64,000 nt of DNA, taken from assembly GCF_000723405.1 (NCBI RefSeq), contig NZ_CCAE010000001.1, positions 186,001-250,000 on the forward strand, in the 5' to 3' direction. The position numbers were made by a program, and so were the translations under genes. This DNA comes from Hydrogenophaga intermedia. Its GTDB lineage: Bacteria; Pseudomonadota; Gammaproteobacteria; Burkholderiales; Burkholderiaceae_C. The notes beneath the pieces were generated by a model, which saw only the letters and a program-made list of their open reading frames with translations, did no database searches and was not told where the DNA came from. Positions 17,250-27,261 of the stretch are shown piece after piece (within the stretch, counting starts at the first letter, position 1; every line of letters begins with the position of its first letter).

Positions 17250-17360
17250 GTCGTCGGTGATCGGGTGTCCGGCGTAGCGACATAAAGGCGGAGGATCGGA
17301 GCGCGTCAGCGCTCCGATCCGGGGGACAGTCGCGGAGCCGGACACCCGGTCACCGACGAC
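17250..17360 (+). repeat. Structured palindromic repeat, copy 2 (forward orientation)
   Basis: The outer 24-base arms (17250-17273 and 17337-17360) pair except for one T-G wobble. Then come GTA (17274-17276) opposite GGA (17334-17336), stem GCGAC/GTCGC, and loops ATAAAGGCGGAG and CGGGGGACA. The apical hairpin GATCGGAGCGC-GTCA-GCGCTCCGATC is longer and different in sequence from copies 1 and 3, yet fully paired. CCGGAGAAAACCC follows at 17369-17381; its reverse complement precedes copy 3. Together with copy 1 it fills the 334-base gap between recJ and the response regulator gene, which holds no credible coding sequence. Confidence 0.88.
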
Positions 17361-17396
17361 CGCACCAGCCGGAGAAAACCCAACAAAAGAAAAGCG

Positions 17397-18137
17397 TCAG
17401 CCCATCAGCGCTTCACGCACCGCCGCCAGTTGCCGACGAGAAACAGCCAGCCGCTCCTCCACCCCATCGAGCCGCACCGTCCAGCCTTCCCCCTCGACGG
17501 GGTCGCTGTGCTTCTCCACCGCCCGCACTGCCCGACGCGACACCAACGCATTGCGATGCACCCGCACGAACAGGTGCGAATAGCGCGTCTCCAGGTCGCT
17601 CAACGCGCCGTCGTAGATGTGCTCCTTCTCCGCCGTGCGCACCGTGATGTACTTGAGCTCGGCCTTCAGGTAAATGATGTCCGACAGCGCCACGCGCTCG
17701 CTTCGCCCACGCTCCTGGATGATCAGTGCCTCGGGCGGGCCCGAATCGCCACCGCCTTCCTTCCCCGCGCGCACCTTCACCACCTTCTGCAGCGCCTGCT
17801 GCAGCCGCTCGCGCCGCACCGGCTTGGTCAGGTAGTCCACCGCCTCCACCTCGAACGCGCTCACCGCGTGCTCCGGGTAGGCCGTCACGAACACGATCGA
17901 AGGCGGCGCAGACATCTGCCGCAGGGTATTGGCCAGGGTGATGCCATCCACCCCCGGCATGTGCACATCCAGCAGCACCAGCTCGCAGTGGGTGCGCTGG
18001 ATCATGTCCATCGCCTGCACCGCGTTGCCCGCTTCGCCCACCACGTCGGTGCGCGGTTCGGTGCATTCGCTCAGCAGGGTGCGCATGCGCGAACGCGCCA
18101 AGGCTTCATCGTCAACGATCAGAACCTTCAGTGCCAT
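17397..18137 (-). CDS. LytTR response regulator, AlgR family
   Basis: A 246-residue regulator with an N-terminal receiver domain: acidic DDE at 9-11, phospho-acceptor Asp in LVLLDVHMPGVDG, and Lys in YLTKPVRRERL. The C-terminal LytTR DNA-binding domain (about 140-245) contains IIYLKAELKYITVRT, LFVRVHRNALVSRRAV and LAVSRRQLA. The gene follows its sensor kinase by 36 bases on the same strand, and the pair is divergent from argH. This is the same gene set as Pseudomonas argH-algZ-algR. Targets are unknown here; AlgR homologues control pili, exopolysaccharide and virulence-type traits. Confidence 0.9.
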   Translation of the reverse strand: MALKVLIVDDEALARSRMRTLLSECTEPRTDVVGEAGNAVQAMDMIQRTHCELVLLDVHMPGVDGITLANTLRQMSAPPSIVFVTAYPEHAVSAFEVEAVDYLTKPVRRERLQQALQKVVKVRAGKEGGGDSGPPEALIIQERGRSERVALSDIIYLKAELKYITVRTAEKEHIYDGALSDLETRYSHLFVRVHRNALVSRRAVRAVEKHSDPVEGEGWTVRLDGVEERLAVSRRQLAAVREALMG

Positions 18138-18173
18138 GTTTGTTCTCCGTGATCGGTCTTTGCCATGCCGCGC

Positions 18174-19235
18174 TTATACCGGGATTTCGAGACGGACCTG
18201 AAACACGCCGTTGACCAGCGCACTCTGGAAGCGCCCCTGCACATCATGCAACAAGGTCAGCCTCTGCCGCACGTTGTCCAGCGCCAGCCCGTTGCCCCGC
18301 TTGCCGCTGCCCGCCGGCACGGTGTTGGTCACCTTGATCACCACCACCCCGCCCCGGCGCTGCGTGCTGATGCGCACCGTCGCGCCGGTGGGGCTTGGCT
18401 CCACGCCGTGCTTCACCGCATTCTCCACCAGCGGCTGCAGGATCAGGGGGGGCAGGCGGGCCTTGGAGGCCGCCTCGTCGATCGCCCATTCCACCTGCAG
18501 GCGGTCGCCGAAACGCACCTGCTCGATGGCCAGGTAGTGCTCGGCAAGCTCAAGCTCCTGCCAAAGGGGCACCGCCTCCTTCGGGTCGGCCAGCGCGTGG
18601 CGAAACAGTTCACTCAGGTCTTCCAGCAGGCTTTCGGCCTTCGCCGGCTCCTCGCGCACCAGGGCAATGGCGCTGTTGAGCGTGTTGAACAGGAAGTGCG
18701 GGCGGATGCGCGCCTGCAACTCGGCCAGCCGGGCCGTGGTGCCCGCTGGCATGCGCGCTTTGGCGCGCCACACCAGCCCGGCCACCAGCACCGCCGCCAC
18801 CAGGGCACCCGCCGCGGCCGAGGCGAACCACAGGTTGTGCGTGAGGATGCCCAGCCAAACCACCAGCGCGCAGCCGTACAGGCCCGCCACGGCCCCGAGC
18901 GCAACGGCCACCGTCCATTGCCATTGCGTGGGCATGCGCCCGAGCTGGCGCTTGAGCGCGCAGATGGCCAGCAGCCAGGCCAGCACGGCGGGCAAGGCCG
19001 CGCCGGTGTAGATGGCCAGCGATGCGCCCCAGCTGGCGAAACTGCTGGCCGTGAACAGCGCCGCCACGGCCACGACGGCCTGCACAAACAGCACCGCGCG
19101 CAGCACCACGCCGACCTGGCAGGTGTCGAACACCTGCACGCGGGCCCGCACGTACTCGGGCATCTCGGTGAGCGGGCGTGCCCCGGCTGCGTGGGGCAAC
19201 TCCTGGAAGGTCGATAAAATCCGCGAATCTTTCAT
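18174..19235 (-). CDS. LytS/AlgZ-type sensor histidine kinase
   Basis: A 353-residue membrane kinase. The N-terminal half has about four membrane helices (for example '[17 protein letters not shown]' and '[14 protein letters not shown]'). The His_kinase domain motif [14 protein letters not shown] (about 180-193) supplies the phospho-accepting His. An HATPase region follows, with [16 protein letters not shown] and [13 protein letters not shown]. There is no periplasmic sensor domain, so it senses through the membrane part, as AlgZ/FimS does. It is co-transcribed with the AlgR-type regulator and divergent from argH. Confidence 0.9.
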   Translation of the reverse strand: MKDSRILSTFQELPHAAGARPLTEMPEYVRARVQVFDTCQVGVVLRAVLFVQAVVAVAALFTASSFASWGASLAIYTGAALPAVLAWLLAICALKRQLGRMPTQWQWTVAVALGAVAGLYGCALVVWLGILTHNLWFASAAAGALVAAVLVAGLVWRAKARMPAGTTARLAELQARIRPHFLFNTLNSAIALVREEPAKAESLLEDLSELFRHALADPKEAVPLWQELELAEHYLAIEQVRFGDRLQVEWAIDEAASKARLPPLILQPLVENAVKHGVEPSPTGATVRISTQRRGGVVVIKVTNTVPAGSGKRGNGLALDNVRQRLTLLHDVQGRFQSALVNGVFQVRLEIPV

Positions 19236-19331
19236 GGGAAGCGATGCCGTTTTCCGATCGGTCGGCCGCCCAGGCCCGCGCTTGGTTGCCCAGGCGCTCT
19301 CACACTCCCCCGTCCAGCCGCTGACAACACC

Positions 19332-20783
<1,452 letters not shown>

Positions 20784-20805
20784 GACCCGGGCAGGCCACC
20801 GCCGC

Positions 20806-21693
20806 ATGCACGAGCCCATCGACCTCGGCACGCTGCGCGTGGTGATCGCCGCCGCCGACCTGGGCTCCATCAGCGCCGCCAGCGAACGCCTGCACCTGGC
20901 GGTGGCCGCGGCCAGTTCGCGCATCACCACGCTGGAAGATGCACTGGGTTTCCGCATCTTCGAGCGCTCCTCGCGCGGCGTGCAGCTCACGCCGGCCGGC
21001 CAGATGCTGGTGCAGCGCAGCCGCGCGCTGCTGACCGACGCCGACCGCCTGGCCCAGCACCTGCAGGGCTACAGCCAGGGCCTGCAAGGCCAGGTGCGCG
21101 TGCTGGCCAACACCTCCGCTCTGCTGGAGGTGCTGCCTCAGCGGCTGCAGCGCTTCCTCTCCAGCCACCCGCTGATCCGCGTCGACATCGAGGAGCGCGG
21201 CAGCCCCGAGATCCCGCTGGCGCTGATCGAGGGGCGTGCCGATTTCGGCGTGGTCGACCTGCCGGTGCCTCCGGCGGGCCTGGCCTTCACGCCCTTTTTC
21301 AGTGACACGCTGGTGCTGCTCGCGCCGGCTTCGCACCGCCTCGCGGGCCGCAAGAAGCTGCGCCTGGCCGACGCGCTGGACGAGCCCTTCATCACGCTGA
21401 GCGACGGCACCGCGCTGTCCAACCGCCTGCTGGCCTCGGCCACCGACGCGGGCCGCCCGCTCAACGTGCGCATGCGCATGCGCGGCTTCGACGCCGTCTG
21501 CCGCATGGTGGCCGCCGGCCTGGGCGTGGGCGTGCTACCGCTGGAGGCCATCGCGCCGCAACTGGCGCACCTGCCGCTGGCGGCCGTGCCCTTGAGCGAC
21601 GCCTGGGCGCGGCGCACGCACAGCATTGCCACGCGCACCGACGCCCCACTGGCGCCAGCCGCGGCCACGCTGGTGCGCGCCCTGACGCGCTGA
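20806..21693 (+). CDS. LysR family transcriptional regulator
   Basis: A 295-residue LysR regulator with an N-terminal winged helix-turn-helix (TLRVVIAAADLGSISAASER, ALGFRIFERSSRGVQLTPAG) and a C-terminal substrate-binding domain (about 90-290). The recognition helix 'AVAAASSRITTLED' fits the family. It starts 22 bases after argH, co-directionally, and is followed by a catabolic set (enolase-superfamily enzyme, Bug protein). It probably regulates these genes in response to an acidic substrate or product. The gap of 127 bases before the enzyme gene could carry its operator. Confidence 0.9.
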   Translation: MHEPIDLGTLRVVIAAADLGSISAASERLHLAVAAASSRITTLEDALGFRIFERSSRGVQLTPAGQMLVQRSRALLTDADRLAQHLQGYSQGLQGQVRVLANTSALLEVLPQRLQRFLSSHPLIRVDIEERGSPEIPLALIEGRADFGVVDLPVPPAGLAFTPFFSDTLVLLAPASHRLAGRKKLRLADALDEPFITLSDGTALSNRLLASATDAGRPLNVRMRMRGFDAVCRMVAAGLGVGVLPLEAIAPQLAHLPLAAVPLSDAWARRTHSIATRTDAPLAPAAATLVRALTR

Positions 21694-21820
21694 CCCGCTT
21701 TCGCCAAACGCGAAAGCCGCCTTCCGCGCAGGCCATTGCCGCGCGCGGGAGGCCCTTCCTACACTGCCCGCGAACCCCACAACGCACACGCCGCCATCCA
21801 CGCGCGGCGCAGGAGACAAG

Positions 21821-22975
21821 ATGAAGATCGCCCGCGTCTGGGCCACGCCGTTGAACCTGCCCGTCACCGTGCAGGCCGCCCGTGGCAGCAAGACCACCAG
21901 CCTGTCCGTCTGCCTCGTGTCCATCGAGACCGACACCGGCCTCGTCGGCACCGGCATGACCGCCATCACCGAGGAAGAGGTGATCGGCAGCATCGTCAAC
22001 GACATCGCGGCCCACCACCTGGTGGGGCTGGACCCGCTGCGCCACGAGCAGATCTGGGAGCGCCTGTACTGGCTGCTCACGCCGCGCGGCCAGTCGGGCT
22101 ACGCCAGCCACGCCATCGCGGCCATCGATCTGGCGCTGTGGGACATCAAGGGCCAGGCCCTGGGTGAGCCTTGCTGGCGTCTGCTGGGCGGCGCGCGCGA
22201 CGAGGTGCCGGTGTACGCCACCTTCGGCTTCGCCTTTTTCGACCGCGACGAACTCGCCGCCGCCGCCAAGGCCTGGGTGTCGCGCGGCTTCACGCGGCTG
22301 AAGATGACCGTGGGCCACCACGCCCTGGCGCGGCGCGACGAGCCGCGCCCGCTGGATGTGGTGATCGCCGAGGACGTGCAACGCATCCGCGCCGTGCGCG
22401 AGGCCGTGGGCCCGGACGTGCAGATCTACATCGACGCCAACTGCAGCCTGGACTACTTCCACGCGCTCAAGCTGGCGAAGCAGGTGGAGCCCTTCGACAT
22501 CAGCTTCTTCGAGGAGCCGGTGACGCACAACGACATCCCCAACCTGCAGAAGCTGCGCGCCAAGACATCGATTCCCCTGGCCGCCGGCCAGAACGAAGGC
22601 CTGGCCACGCGTTTCCGCGACCTGCTGGTGGCGCAGGCCGTGGACGTGGTGCAGCCCAACGCCTGCATCAGCGGCGGCTTCACCCAGTGCGGGCGCATCG
22701 CCGGCATGGCCGCCGCGTTCAACACGCGCTTCGCAAACGGCGGCGCCTGGCCGCACCACAACATGCACCTGCACGCAGGCCTGGCCAATGGCTCGCTGGT
22801 CGAATACCACTCGGTGGCGGTGCAGTGCTGCGAACTGGTGTTCGACGACCTGCCCAAGCCCGAGCGCGGTGTGCTGCGCCTGCCCGAGGCACCGGGCCTG
22901 GGCTTCAGGCCCAACCCTGAGCGACTGGCCGAACTCGCGCGACGGCCCGGCTCGCGCGGCGCCGGCAAGGCCTGA
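21821..22975 (+). CDS. Mandelate racemase/muconate lactonizing enzyme-like protein with altered active site
   Basis: A 384-residue enolase-superfamily enzyme with N-terminal capping domain (1-125) and barrel domain. First metal ligands are D205 (IDANCSL) and E231 (FFEEPV). The third position, 26 residues on, is Q257 (AAGQNEG), where Glu is usual. The catalytic KxK of strand 2 reads K161-M-T163. A His-rich strand 7 (WPHHNMHLHAG) could supply a base. AGGAG lies 7 bases before the ATG. The substrate is probably an acid sugar or hydroxy acid, judged by the LysR and Bug neighbours, but the changed residues mean the reaction cannot be assigned. Confidence 0.85.
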   Translation: MKIARVWATPLNLPVTVQAARGSKTTSLSVCLVSIETDTGLVGTGMTAITEEEVIGSIVNDIAAHHLVGLDPLRHEQIWERLYWLLTPRGQSGYASHAIAAIDLALWDIKGQALGEPCWRLLGGARDEVPVYATFGFAFFDRDELAAAAKAWVSRGFTRLKMTVGHHALARRDEPRPLDVVIAEDVQRIRAVREAVGPDVQIYIDANCSLDYFHALKLAKQVEPFDISFFEEPVTHNDIPNLQKLRAKTSIPLAAGQNEGLATRFRDLLVAQAVDVVQPNACISGGFTQCGRIAGMAAAFNTRFANGGAWPHHNMHLHAGLANGSLVEYHSVAVQCCELVFDDLPKPERGVLRLPEAPGLGFRPNPERLAELARRPGSRGAGKA

Positions 22976-23009
22976 CCGCATTTCCCACGACCAACACAGG
23001 AGACAAGAC

Positions 23010-24008
23010 ATGCACGACACGACCCGCCCATCCTCTTCCAGCCGCCGCGCTCTGGTCGCCGCGCTGCTGGCCGCTTTCGCCACCACCGGCGTGGCCACCA
23101 GTGCCTCGGCGCAGAACTGGCCCACGCGCCCGATCCGCCTGGTGGTGGGCTACTCCGCTGGCGGCGGCGTGGACGCGGTGGCGCGCCTGGTTGCGCCGCG
23201 CCTGTCCGAGCTGCTGGGCCAGCAGGTGGTGGTGGACAACCGCACCGGCGCGGCCGGACTGATCGCCGGCGACACCGTGGCGCGCGCCGCGCCCGACGGC
23301 TACACGCTGATGCTGGGCGACAGCTCGCTGCTGATCGCCCAGTACCTGAAGCCGCAGATGAGTTTCGACCCAGTCAAGGCCTTCACCCCGGTGGCCGGCC
23401 TGTTCACGCTGCCACTGGTCATCGTGACCGGCAACGACTTCCCCGCGAAGACACCAGCCGAGTTCATCGCGCTGCTCAAGAAGAACCCCGGCCGCTACTC
23501 CTACGCCACCTCGGGTGTAGGCACGGTGCACCACCTGGGCTTCGAGATGCTCAAGGGCCAGACCGGCTCGTACGTGCTGCACATCCCCTACCGCGGCGCG
23601 GCGCAGATCGTGCCGGACGTGATGAGCGGCCAGGTGCCGATCGGCGTGGTGAGTGCGGCCTCGGCCATCGCCCAGGCGCGCGCGGGCAAGCTGCGTGCGC
23701 TGGCGGTGATGAACCCGGTGAAGCTGCAGGGCGGCGAGGACATCGCGCCGCTGTCGGATGCGCTGCCGGGCTTCTCGGCCGTGCCGCGCCTGTATGTGCT
23801 GGCGCCCGCCGGCACACCCGCGCCCATCGTCGAGCAACTCAGCGACGCCCTGCGCAAGGTCATGGAGGCGCCGGACCTGGCGCAGGCCACCGCGCACCAG
23901 GGCGCCGTGCCGGCTTACATGCCGGCCGGTCCGCTGGCCGCCGACGTCGTGCGCGAATCCGCCGCCTGGGGCAAGGTCATCCGCGAGCAGAAGATCACGG
24001 CGCAGTAA
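23010..24008 (+). CDS. Bug-type (TctC) tripartite tricarboxylate substrate-binding protein
   Basis: A 332-residue periplasmic binding protein with an Arg-rich signal peptide (SSSRRALVAALLAAF...ASAQ). The hallmark first-strand motif RPIRLVVGYSAGGGVDAVAR is followed by VVVDNRTGAAGLIAGDTVAR and 'HIPYRGAAQIVPDVMSGQV'. Bug proteins bind carboxylates and are greatly expanded in Burkholderiales, often without adjacent TctAB membrane genes, as here. It follows the enolase-superfamily gene by 34 bases with the leader ACAGGAGACAAGACATG, the same as the second Bug gene of the window. The ligand is probably the substrate of that enzyme. Confidence 0.93.
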   Translation: MHDTTRPSSSSRRALVAALLAAFATTGVATSASAQNWPTRPIRLVVGYSAGGGVDAVARLVAPRLSELLGQQVVVDNRTGAAGLIAGDTVARAAPDGYTLMLGDSSLLIAQYLKPQMSFDPVKAFTPVAGLFTLPLVIVTGNDFPAKTPAEFIALLKKNPGRYSYATSGVGTVHHLGFEMLKGQTGSYVLHIPYRGAAQIVPDVMSGQVPIGVVSAASAIAQARAGKLRALAVMNPVKLQGGEDIAPLSDALPGFSAVPRLYVLAPAGTPAPIVEQLSDALRKVMEAPDLAQATAHQGAVPAYMPAGPLAADVVRESAAWGKVIREQKITAQ

Positions 24009-24028
24009 GGCCGGCCCTGCCCGCCGCC

Positions 24029-24361
24029 TCAGCGGCAGGGCGGGGGCTCGGGCAATTCCTTGCAGCGCTGGAATGCCTCGGGCTTGAGGCCGCCGCCCAC
24101 CACGCGGTAGGCGTCGAAACAGGCCTGGCTGGCCGCGTACCGGTGCCAGGCCACCTCGCAGGCGGGCACACCCGGCGGCAGCGGCGCATCGGCCGGCACG
24201 GCCGTGGCGCGGTAACGCTCGGGGATGTCCACCGCCTGGGTGTAGTGGGTGTAGCCGTCGCGGTCCACCCAGCGCCAGATCTCGGCTGCTGCGGCGCACA
24301 ACGGCGCCAGCGCGGCGGCGGCCAGCAGCAGGGCGGGAGGGGTGATTCGGCGCATGGACAT
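24029..24361 (-). CDS. Small exported DUF4124 protein
   Basis: A 110-residue protein with a signal peptide (LLLAAAALAPLCAAAA) and a DUF4124 segment (EIWRWVDRDGYTHYTQAVDIP). A Cys-containing tail follows (ACEVAW, QACFDAY, FQRCKEL, PPPCR): four Cys that could form two disulfides. The start may be 24361 or 24355 (MRRITPP). It converges on the Bug gene with a 20-base gap. The function is unknown; DUF4124 proteins are periplasmic and common in beta- and gammaproteobacteria. Confidence 0.78.
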   Translation of the reverse strand: MSMRRITPPALLLAAAALAPLCAAAAEIWRWVDRDGYTHYTQAVDIPERYRATAVPADAPLPPGVPACEVAWHRYAASQACFDAYRVVGGGLKPEAFQRCKELPEPPPCR

Positions 24362-24511
24362 CAGACCGCGCAGTATCCGCCCGGTTCCCCGGCCCCGCCC
24401 TTCTGAAAATGTTTCAATCCGCGCCAGCGCGCTTTCACGCGCGGCCGGTGGGCCGGCTCGCTACCATCGCCGCCACGCCGAGCCGACACACACAACGAGG
24501 AGACCCCGTCC

Positions 24512-25666
24512 ATGACCGTGATCACCAACATCGAAGACCTGCGCGTGCTGGCGCAAAAGCGCGTGCCGCGCATGTTCTACGACTACGCCGACTCCGGCTC
24601 CTGGACCGAGGGCTCCTACCGCGCCAACGAGGCCGATTTCCAGAAGATCAAGCTGCGCCAGCGCGTGGCGGTGAACATGGAGAACCGCAGCACGCGCACC
24701 ACGCTGGTGGGCGTGGACGCGGCCATGCCGCTGGCCATCGCGCCCACCGGCCTCACCGGCATGCAGCACGCCGACGGCGAGATCCTCGCGGCGCGCGCGG
24801 CGCGCAAGTTCGGCATCCCCTTCACGCTGTCCACCATGAGCATCTGCTCCATCGAGGACGTGGCGCAGCACGCGGGCGAAGGCTTCTGGTTCCAGCTCTA
24901 CGTGATGAAGGACCGCGCCTTCATCGAGCGCCTGATCGACCGCGCCAAGGCCGCCAACTGCGGCGCCCTGGTGCTCACGCTGGACCTGCAGATCATCGGG
25001 CAGCGCCACAAGGACCTGAAGAACGGCCTGACCGCGCCGCCGCGCCTGACCCTGCCCAACATCCTCAACATTGCCAGCAAGCCGCGCTGGGCCCTGGGCA
25101 TGCTGGCCACCAAGCGGCGCCAGTTCGGCAACATCGTGGGCCACGTGCAGGGCGTGAAGGACATGGCGAACCTGGGTGCCTGGACCTCGCAGCAGTTCGA
25201 CCCCTCGCTCAACTGGGGCGACGTGGAGTGGATCAAGAAGCGCTGGGGCGGCAAGCTCATCCTCAAGGGCATCCAGGACGTGGACGACGCGCGCCTGGCC
25301 GTGCAGACCGGTGCCGATGCGCTGATCGTGAGCAACCATGGCGGGCGCCAGCTCGACGGTGCGCAGAGCAGCATCGAGGCGCTGCCCGCGATCGTGTCCG
25401 AGGTGGGTTCGCAGATCGAGGTGCACATGGACGGCGGCGTGCGCAGCGGGCAGGACGTGCTCAAGGCCCGCGCCCTGGGCGCGCGCGGCTGCTACATCGG
25501 CCGCGCCATGCTCTATGGCCTGGGCGCGATGGGCGAGGAAGGCGTGAGCAAGGCGTTGGAGATCATCCACAAGGAACTCGACCTGACCATGGCCTTCTGC
25601 GGCCACACGAAGATCGAGAACGTGGACAAGTCCATCCTGCTGCCGGGCACCTACCCGACGGCCTGA
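24512..25666 (+). CDS. FMN-dependent alpha-hydroxy acid dehydrogenase (L-lactate dehydrogenase type)
   Basis: A 384-residue enzyme of the glycolate oxidase/LldD family that oxidises L-2-hydroxy acids and passes electrons to quinone or oxygen. It has the N-terminal PRMFYDYADSGSWTEGSYRAN segment (in two parts), LAIAPTGLTGMQHADGE, FQLYVMKDRAF, the catalytic VSNHGGRQLDGA with His, and the phosphate-binding MDGGVRSGQDVLKA and GARGCYIGRAMLYGLGA. AGGAG lies 10 bases before the ATG. The substrate could be lactate, mandelate or another hydroxy acid; the nearby enolase-superfamily enzyme and LysR gene favour a wider hydroxy-acid catabolic role. Confidence 0.9.
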   Translation: MTVITNIEDLRVLAQKRVPRMFYDYADSGSWTEGSYRANEADFQKIKLRQRVAVNMENRSTRTTLVGVDAAMPLAIAPTGLTGMQHADGEILAARAARKFGIPFTLSTMSICSIEDVAQHAGEGFWFQLYVMKDRAFIERLIDRAKAANCGALVLTLDLQIIGQRHKDLKNGLTAPPRLTLPNILNIASKPRWALGMLATKRRQFGNIVGHVQGVKDMANLGAWTSQQFDPSLNWGDVEWIKKRWGGKLILKGIQDVDDARLAVQTGADALIVSNHGGRQLDGAQSSIEALPAIVSEVGSQIEVHMDGGVRSGQDVLKARALGARGCYIGRAMLYGLGAMGEEGVSKALEIIHKELDLTMAFCGHTKIENVDKSILLPGTYPTA

Positions 25667-25716
25667 GGCCCCCGCGCATGTCATGCTTCGCGGTCTGAGC
25701 CCCAGCGCCGCGAACC

Positions 25717-26466
25717 ATGATCTCCAGCCAGTTCATCAGCCGCATCAGCCTGCGGCGCGACCAGGTCGAGTCCTTCGACCGCTACCCGTTCAGTCTGCCG
25801 GCAATCCGCACGCTGGAGCCGCTCGAGCCGCACCCGAAGGTGAGCTTCTTCATCGGCGAGAACGGCTCGGGCAAGTCCACGCTGCTGGAGGCCATCGCGG
25901 TGGCGATGGGCTTCAATCCCGAGGGCGGTTCGAAGAACTTCCACTTCGGCACGCGCGCCTCGCACTCGGTGCTGCACGAGTACCTGCGCATCGCCAAGGG
26001 CGTGAAGCGCCCGCGCGACGGCTACTTCCTGCGCGCCGAGAGCTTCTTCAACGTGGCCACGGAGATCGAGCGACTCGACGCGGAACCCACGATCGGCCCA
26101 CCCGTCGGCCCGGCCTATGGTGAGCGCTCGCTGCACGAGCAGTCGCACGGCGAGTCCTTCCTGGCGCTGCTGATGGAGCACTTTCGCGGCGACGGCCTGT
26201 ACCTGCTGGACGAACCCGAGGCCGCGCTCTCGCCGCAGCGCCAGCTCGCCGCGCTCGCGCGCCTGCACGAACTCGTGCGGGACGGCTCGCAGTTCATCAT
26301 CGCCACGCACTCGCCCATCCTCATGGCCTACCCGGACGCCTGGATCTTCCAGTTCTCGCGCGGCGGCATTCAGCGCGTGGCCTATGAGGACACCGAGCAC
26401 TTCCAGGTGATGCGCAGCTTCATGGCCGACCCGCAGCGCCTGCTGCGCCAGTTGCTGGCGGACTGA
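25717..26466 (+). CDS. Small AAA/ABC-type ATPase
   Basis: A 249-residue stand-alone ATPase of the predicted-ATPase/SMC-like group. Walker A is [18 protein letters not shown] (near 47-55), a signature-like HEQSHGESFLALL follows, then Walker B GLYLLDEPEAALSPQRQ and the switch His IATHSPIL. Such proteins lack membrane partners, and their role is undefined; they are related to the ATPase half of some defence and DNA-repair systems, but no partner nuclease is next to this one. It lies 50 bases after the dehydrogenase gene and has no clear Shine-Dalgarno sequence. Confidence 0.85.
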   Translation: MISSQFISRISLRRDQVESFDRYPFSLPAIRTLEPLEPHPKVSFFIGENGSGKSTLLEAIAVAMGFNPEGGSKNFHFGTRASHSVLHEYLRIAKGVKRPRDGYFLRAESFFNVATEIERLDAEPTIGPPVGPAYGERSLHEQSHGESFLALLMEHFRGDGLYLLDEPEAALSPQRQLAALARLHELVRDGSQFIIATHSPILMAYPDAWIFQFSRGGIQRVAYEDTEHFQVMRSFMADPQRLLRQLLAD

Positions 26467-26476
26467 CGCCGCGCGT

Positions 26477-27202
26477 TCAGCGCAGCTCGTACACGAAGGT
26501 GCTGACCACGCGCAGCCGCTTCTCGCGCGAGCTGCCGTCGTCGTAGTCGCTGCCGGCGGCGCCGCTGATCTGGATCACGCCCTGGTTGGCGCTTTTCAGC
26601 GCGCCCAATTGCGCGCCCGCCTCGGCGGCGAACTTCTCGGCCTGCTCGCGCGCGTTGCGCGTGGCCTCGGCCAACAGCGGGGCCTTCACGTCGTTGAAGC
26701 CGCGCAACTGGAACTGCGGGCCGCCCGAGCCCGGGCCCTCGCCGCCCAGTTGCACGCCGGCCTGGATCAGCGGGTCCACCGCCAGCGCCGCGGCCTGCAC
26801 CTCGGCCACGCGCGGCGACTTCACGATCACCTGCCCGGTGCCATTGAAGCGCAGGGGCTGGTTTCCCGAGCCGTACTCGCGCGCGAAGAGATCCTGCACG
26901 CCCAGCGGCCGCACCTCGATCTCTTCGTCCTTGAAGCCGCGGCCCTTCAGGAACGCGACCACCGCGTCGCGGTCGCCCGCGAGCGCCTTCTGCACCGCGT
27001 CGAAGGCGTTGCCGCCGCGGCGAAAGCCCAGGGTCCAGACGGCGAAATCGCTCTCCACGTTCTTCTCGGCCAGGCCCTTGACGGTGACGCTTCGGTCGGC
27101 CAACCGAAAGCGCTCCAGACCCTGGCTGACGGCCAGGCCGGCGACGGCGACGCCGGCGCCAACCAGCGCGGCCGCGAGCAATCGGGTGAGGGGATGGGTC
27201 AT
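26477..27202 (-). CDS. SIMPL (DUF541) domain protein
   Basis: A 241-residue envelope protein. An uncleaved or cleaved N-terminal hydrophobic helix (LLAAALVGAGVAVAGLAV) precedes a SIMPL domain with SVTVKGLAEKNVESDFAVW, VKSPRVAEV and 'ATRNAREQAEKFAAEAGAQLG'. The C-terminus is KRLRVVSTFVYELR. The start ATG at 27202 has AAGGAGG 6 bases upstream. SIMPL proteins (YggE-like) are linked to oxidative-stress tolerance and periplasmic quality control. It is convergent with the AAA gene and divergent from the Y-family polymerase gene. Confidence 0.88.
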   Translation of the reverse strand: MTHPLTRLLAAALVGAGVAVAGLAVSQGLERFRLADRSVTVKGLAEKNVESDFAVWTLGFRRGGNAFDAVQKALAGDRDAVVAFLKGRGFKDEEIEVRPLGVQDLFAREYGSGNQPLRFNGTGQVIVKSPRVAEVQAAALAVDPLIQAGVQLGGEGPGSGGPQFQLRGFNDVKAPLLAEATRNAREQAEKFAAEAGAQLGALKSANQGVIQISGAAGSDYDDGSSREKRLRVVSTFVYELR

Positions 27203-27261
27203 GAGGGCCTCCTTCGTGATGACGACATACCCGGGCATGGTAAGCGGGCTACGATTCGCGC

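Noticed and set aside
17067..17285. Short open frame through the structured repeats
   Set aside because: It runs through palindromic arms, has no ribosome-binding site, and is not preserved at copy 3.
17102..17360. Integron attC sites, retron msr-msd or CRISPR repeats as explanation of the structured repeat
   Set aside because: There are no attC core boxes with an integrase, no reverse transcriptase, and no regular spacer-repeat array. The copies are 23 kb apart or inverted.
25717..26466. AAA ATPase as part of an anti-phage system
   Set aside because: No nuclease, toxin or membrane effector is adjacent; the neighbours are metabolic and envelope genes.
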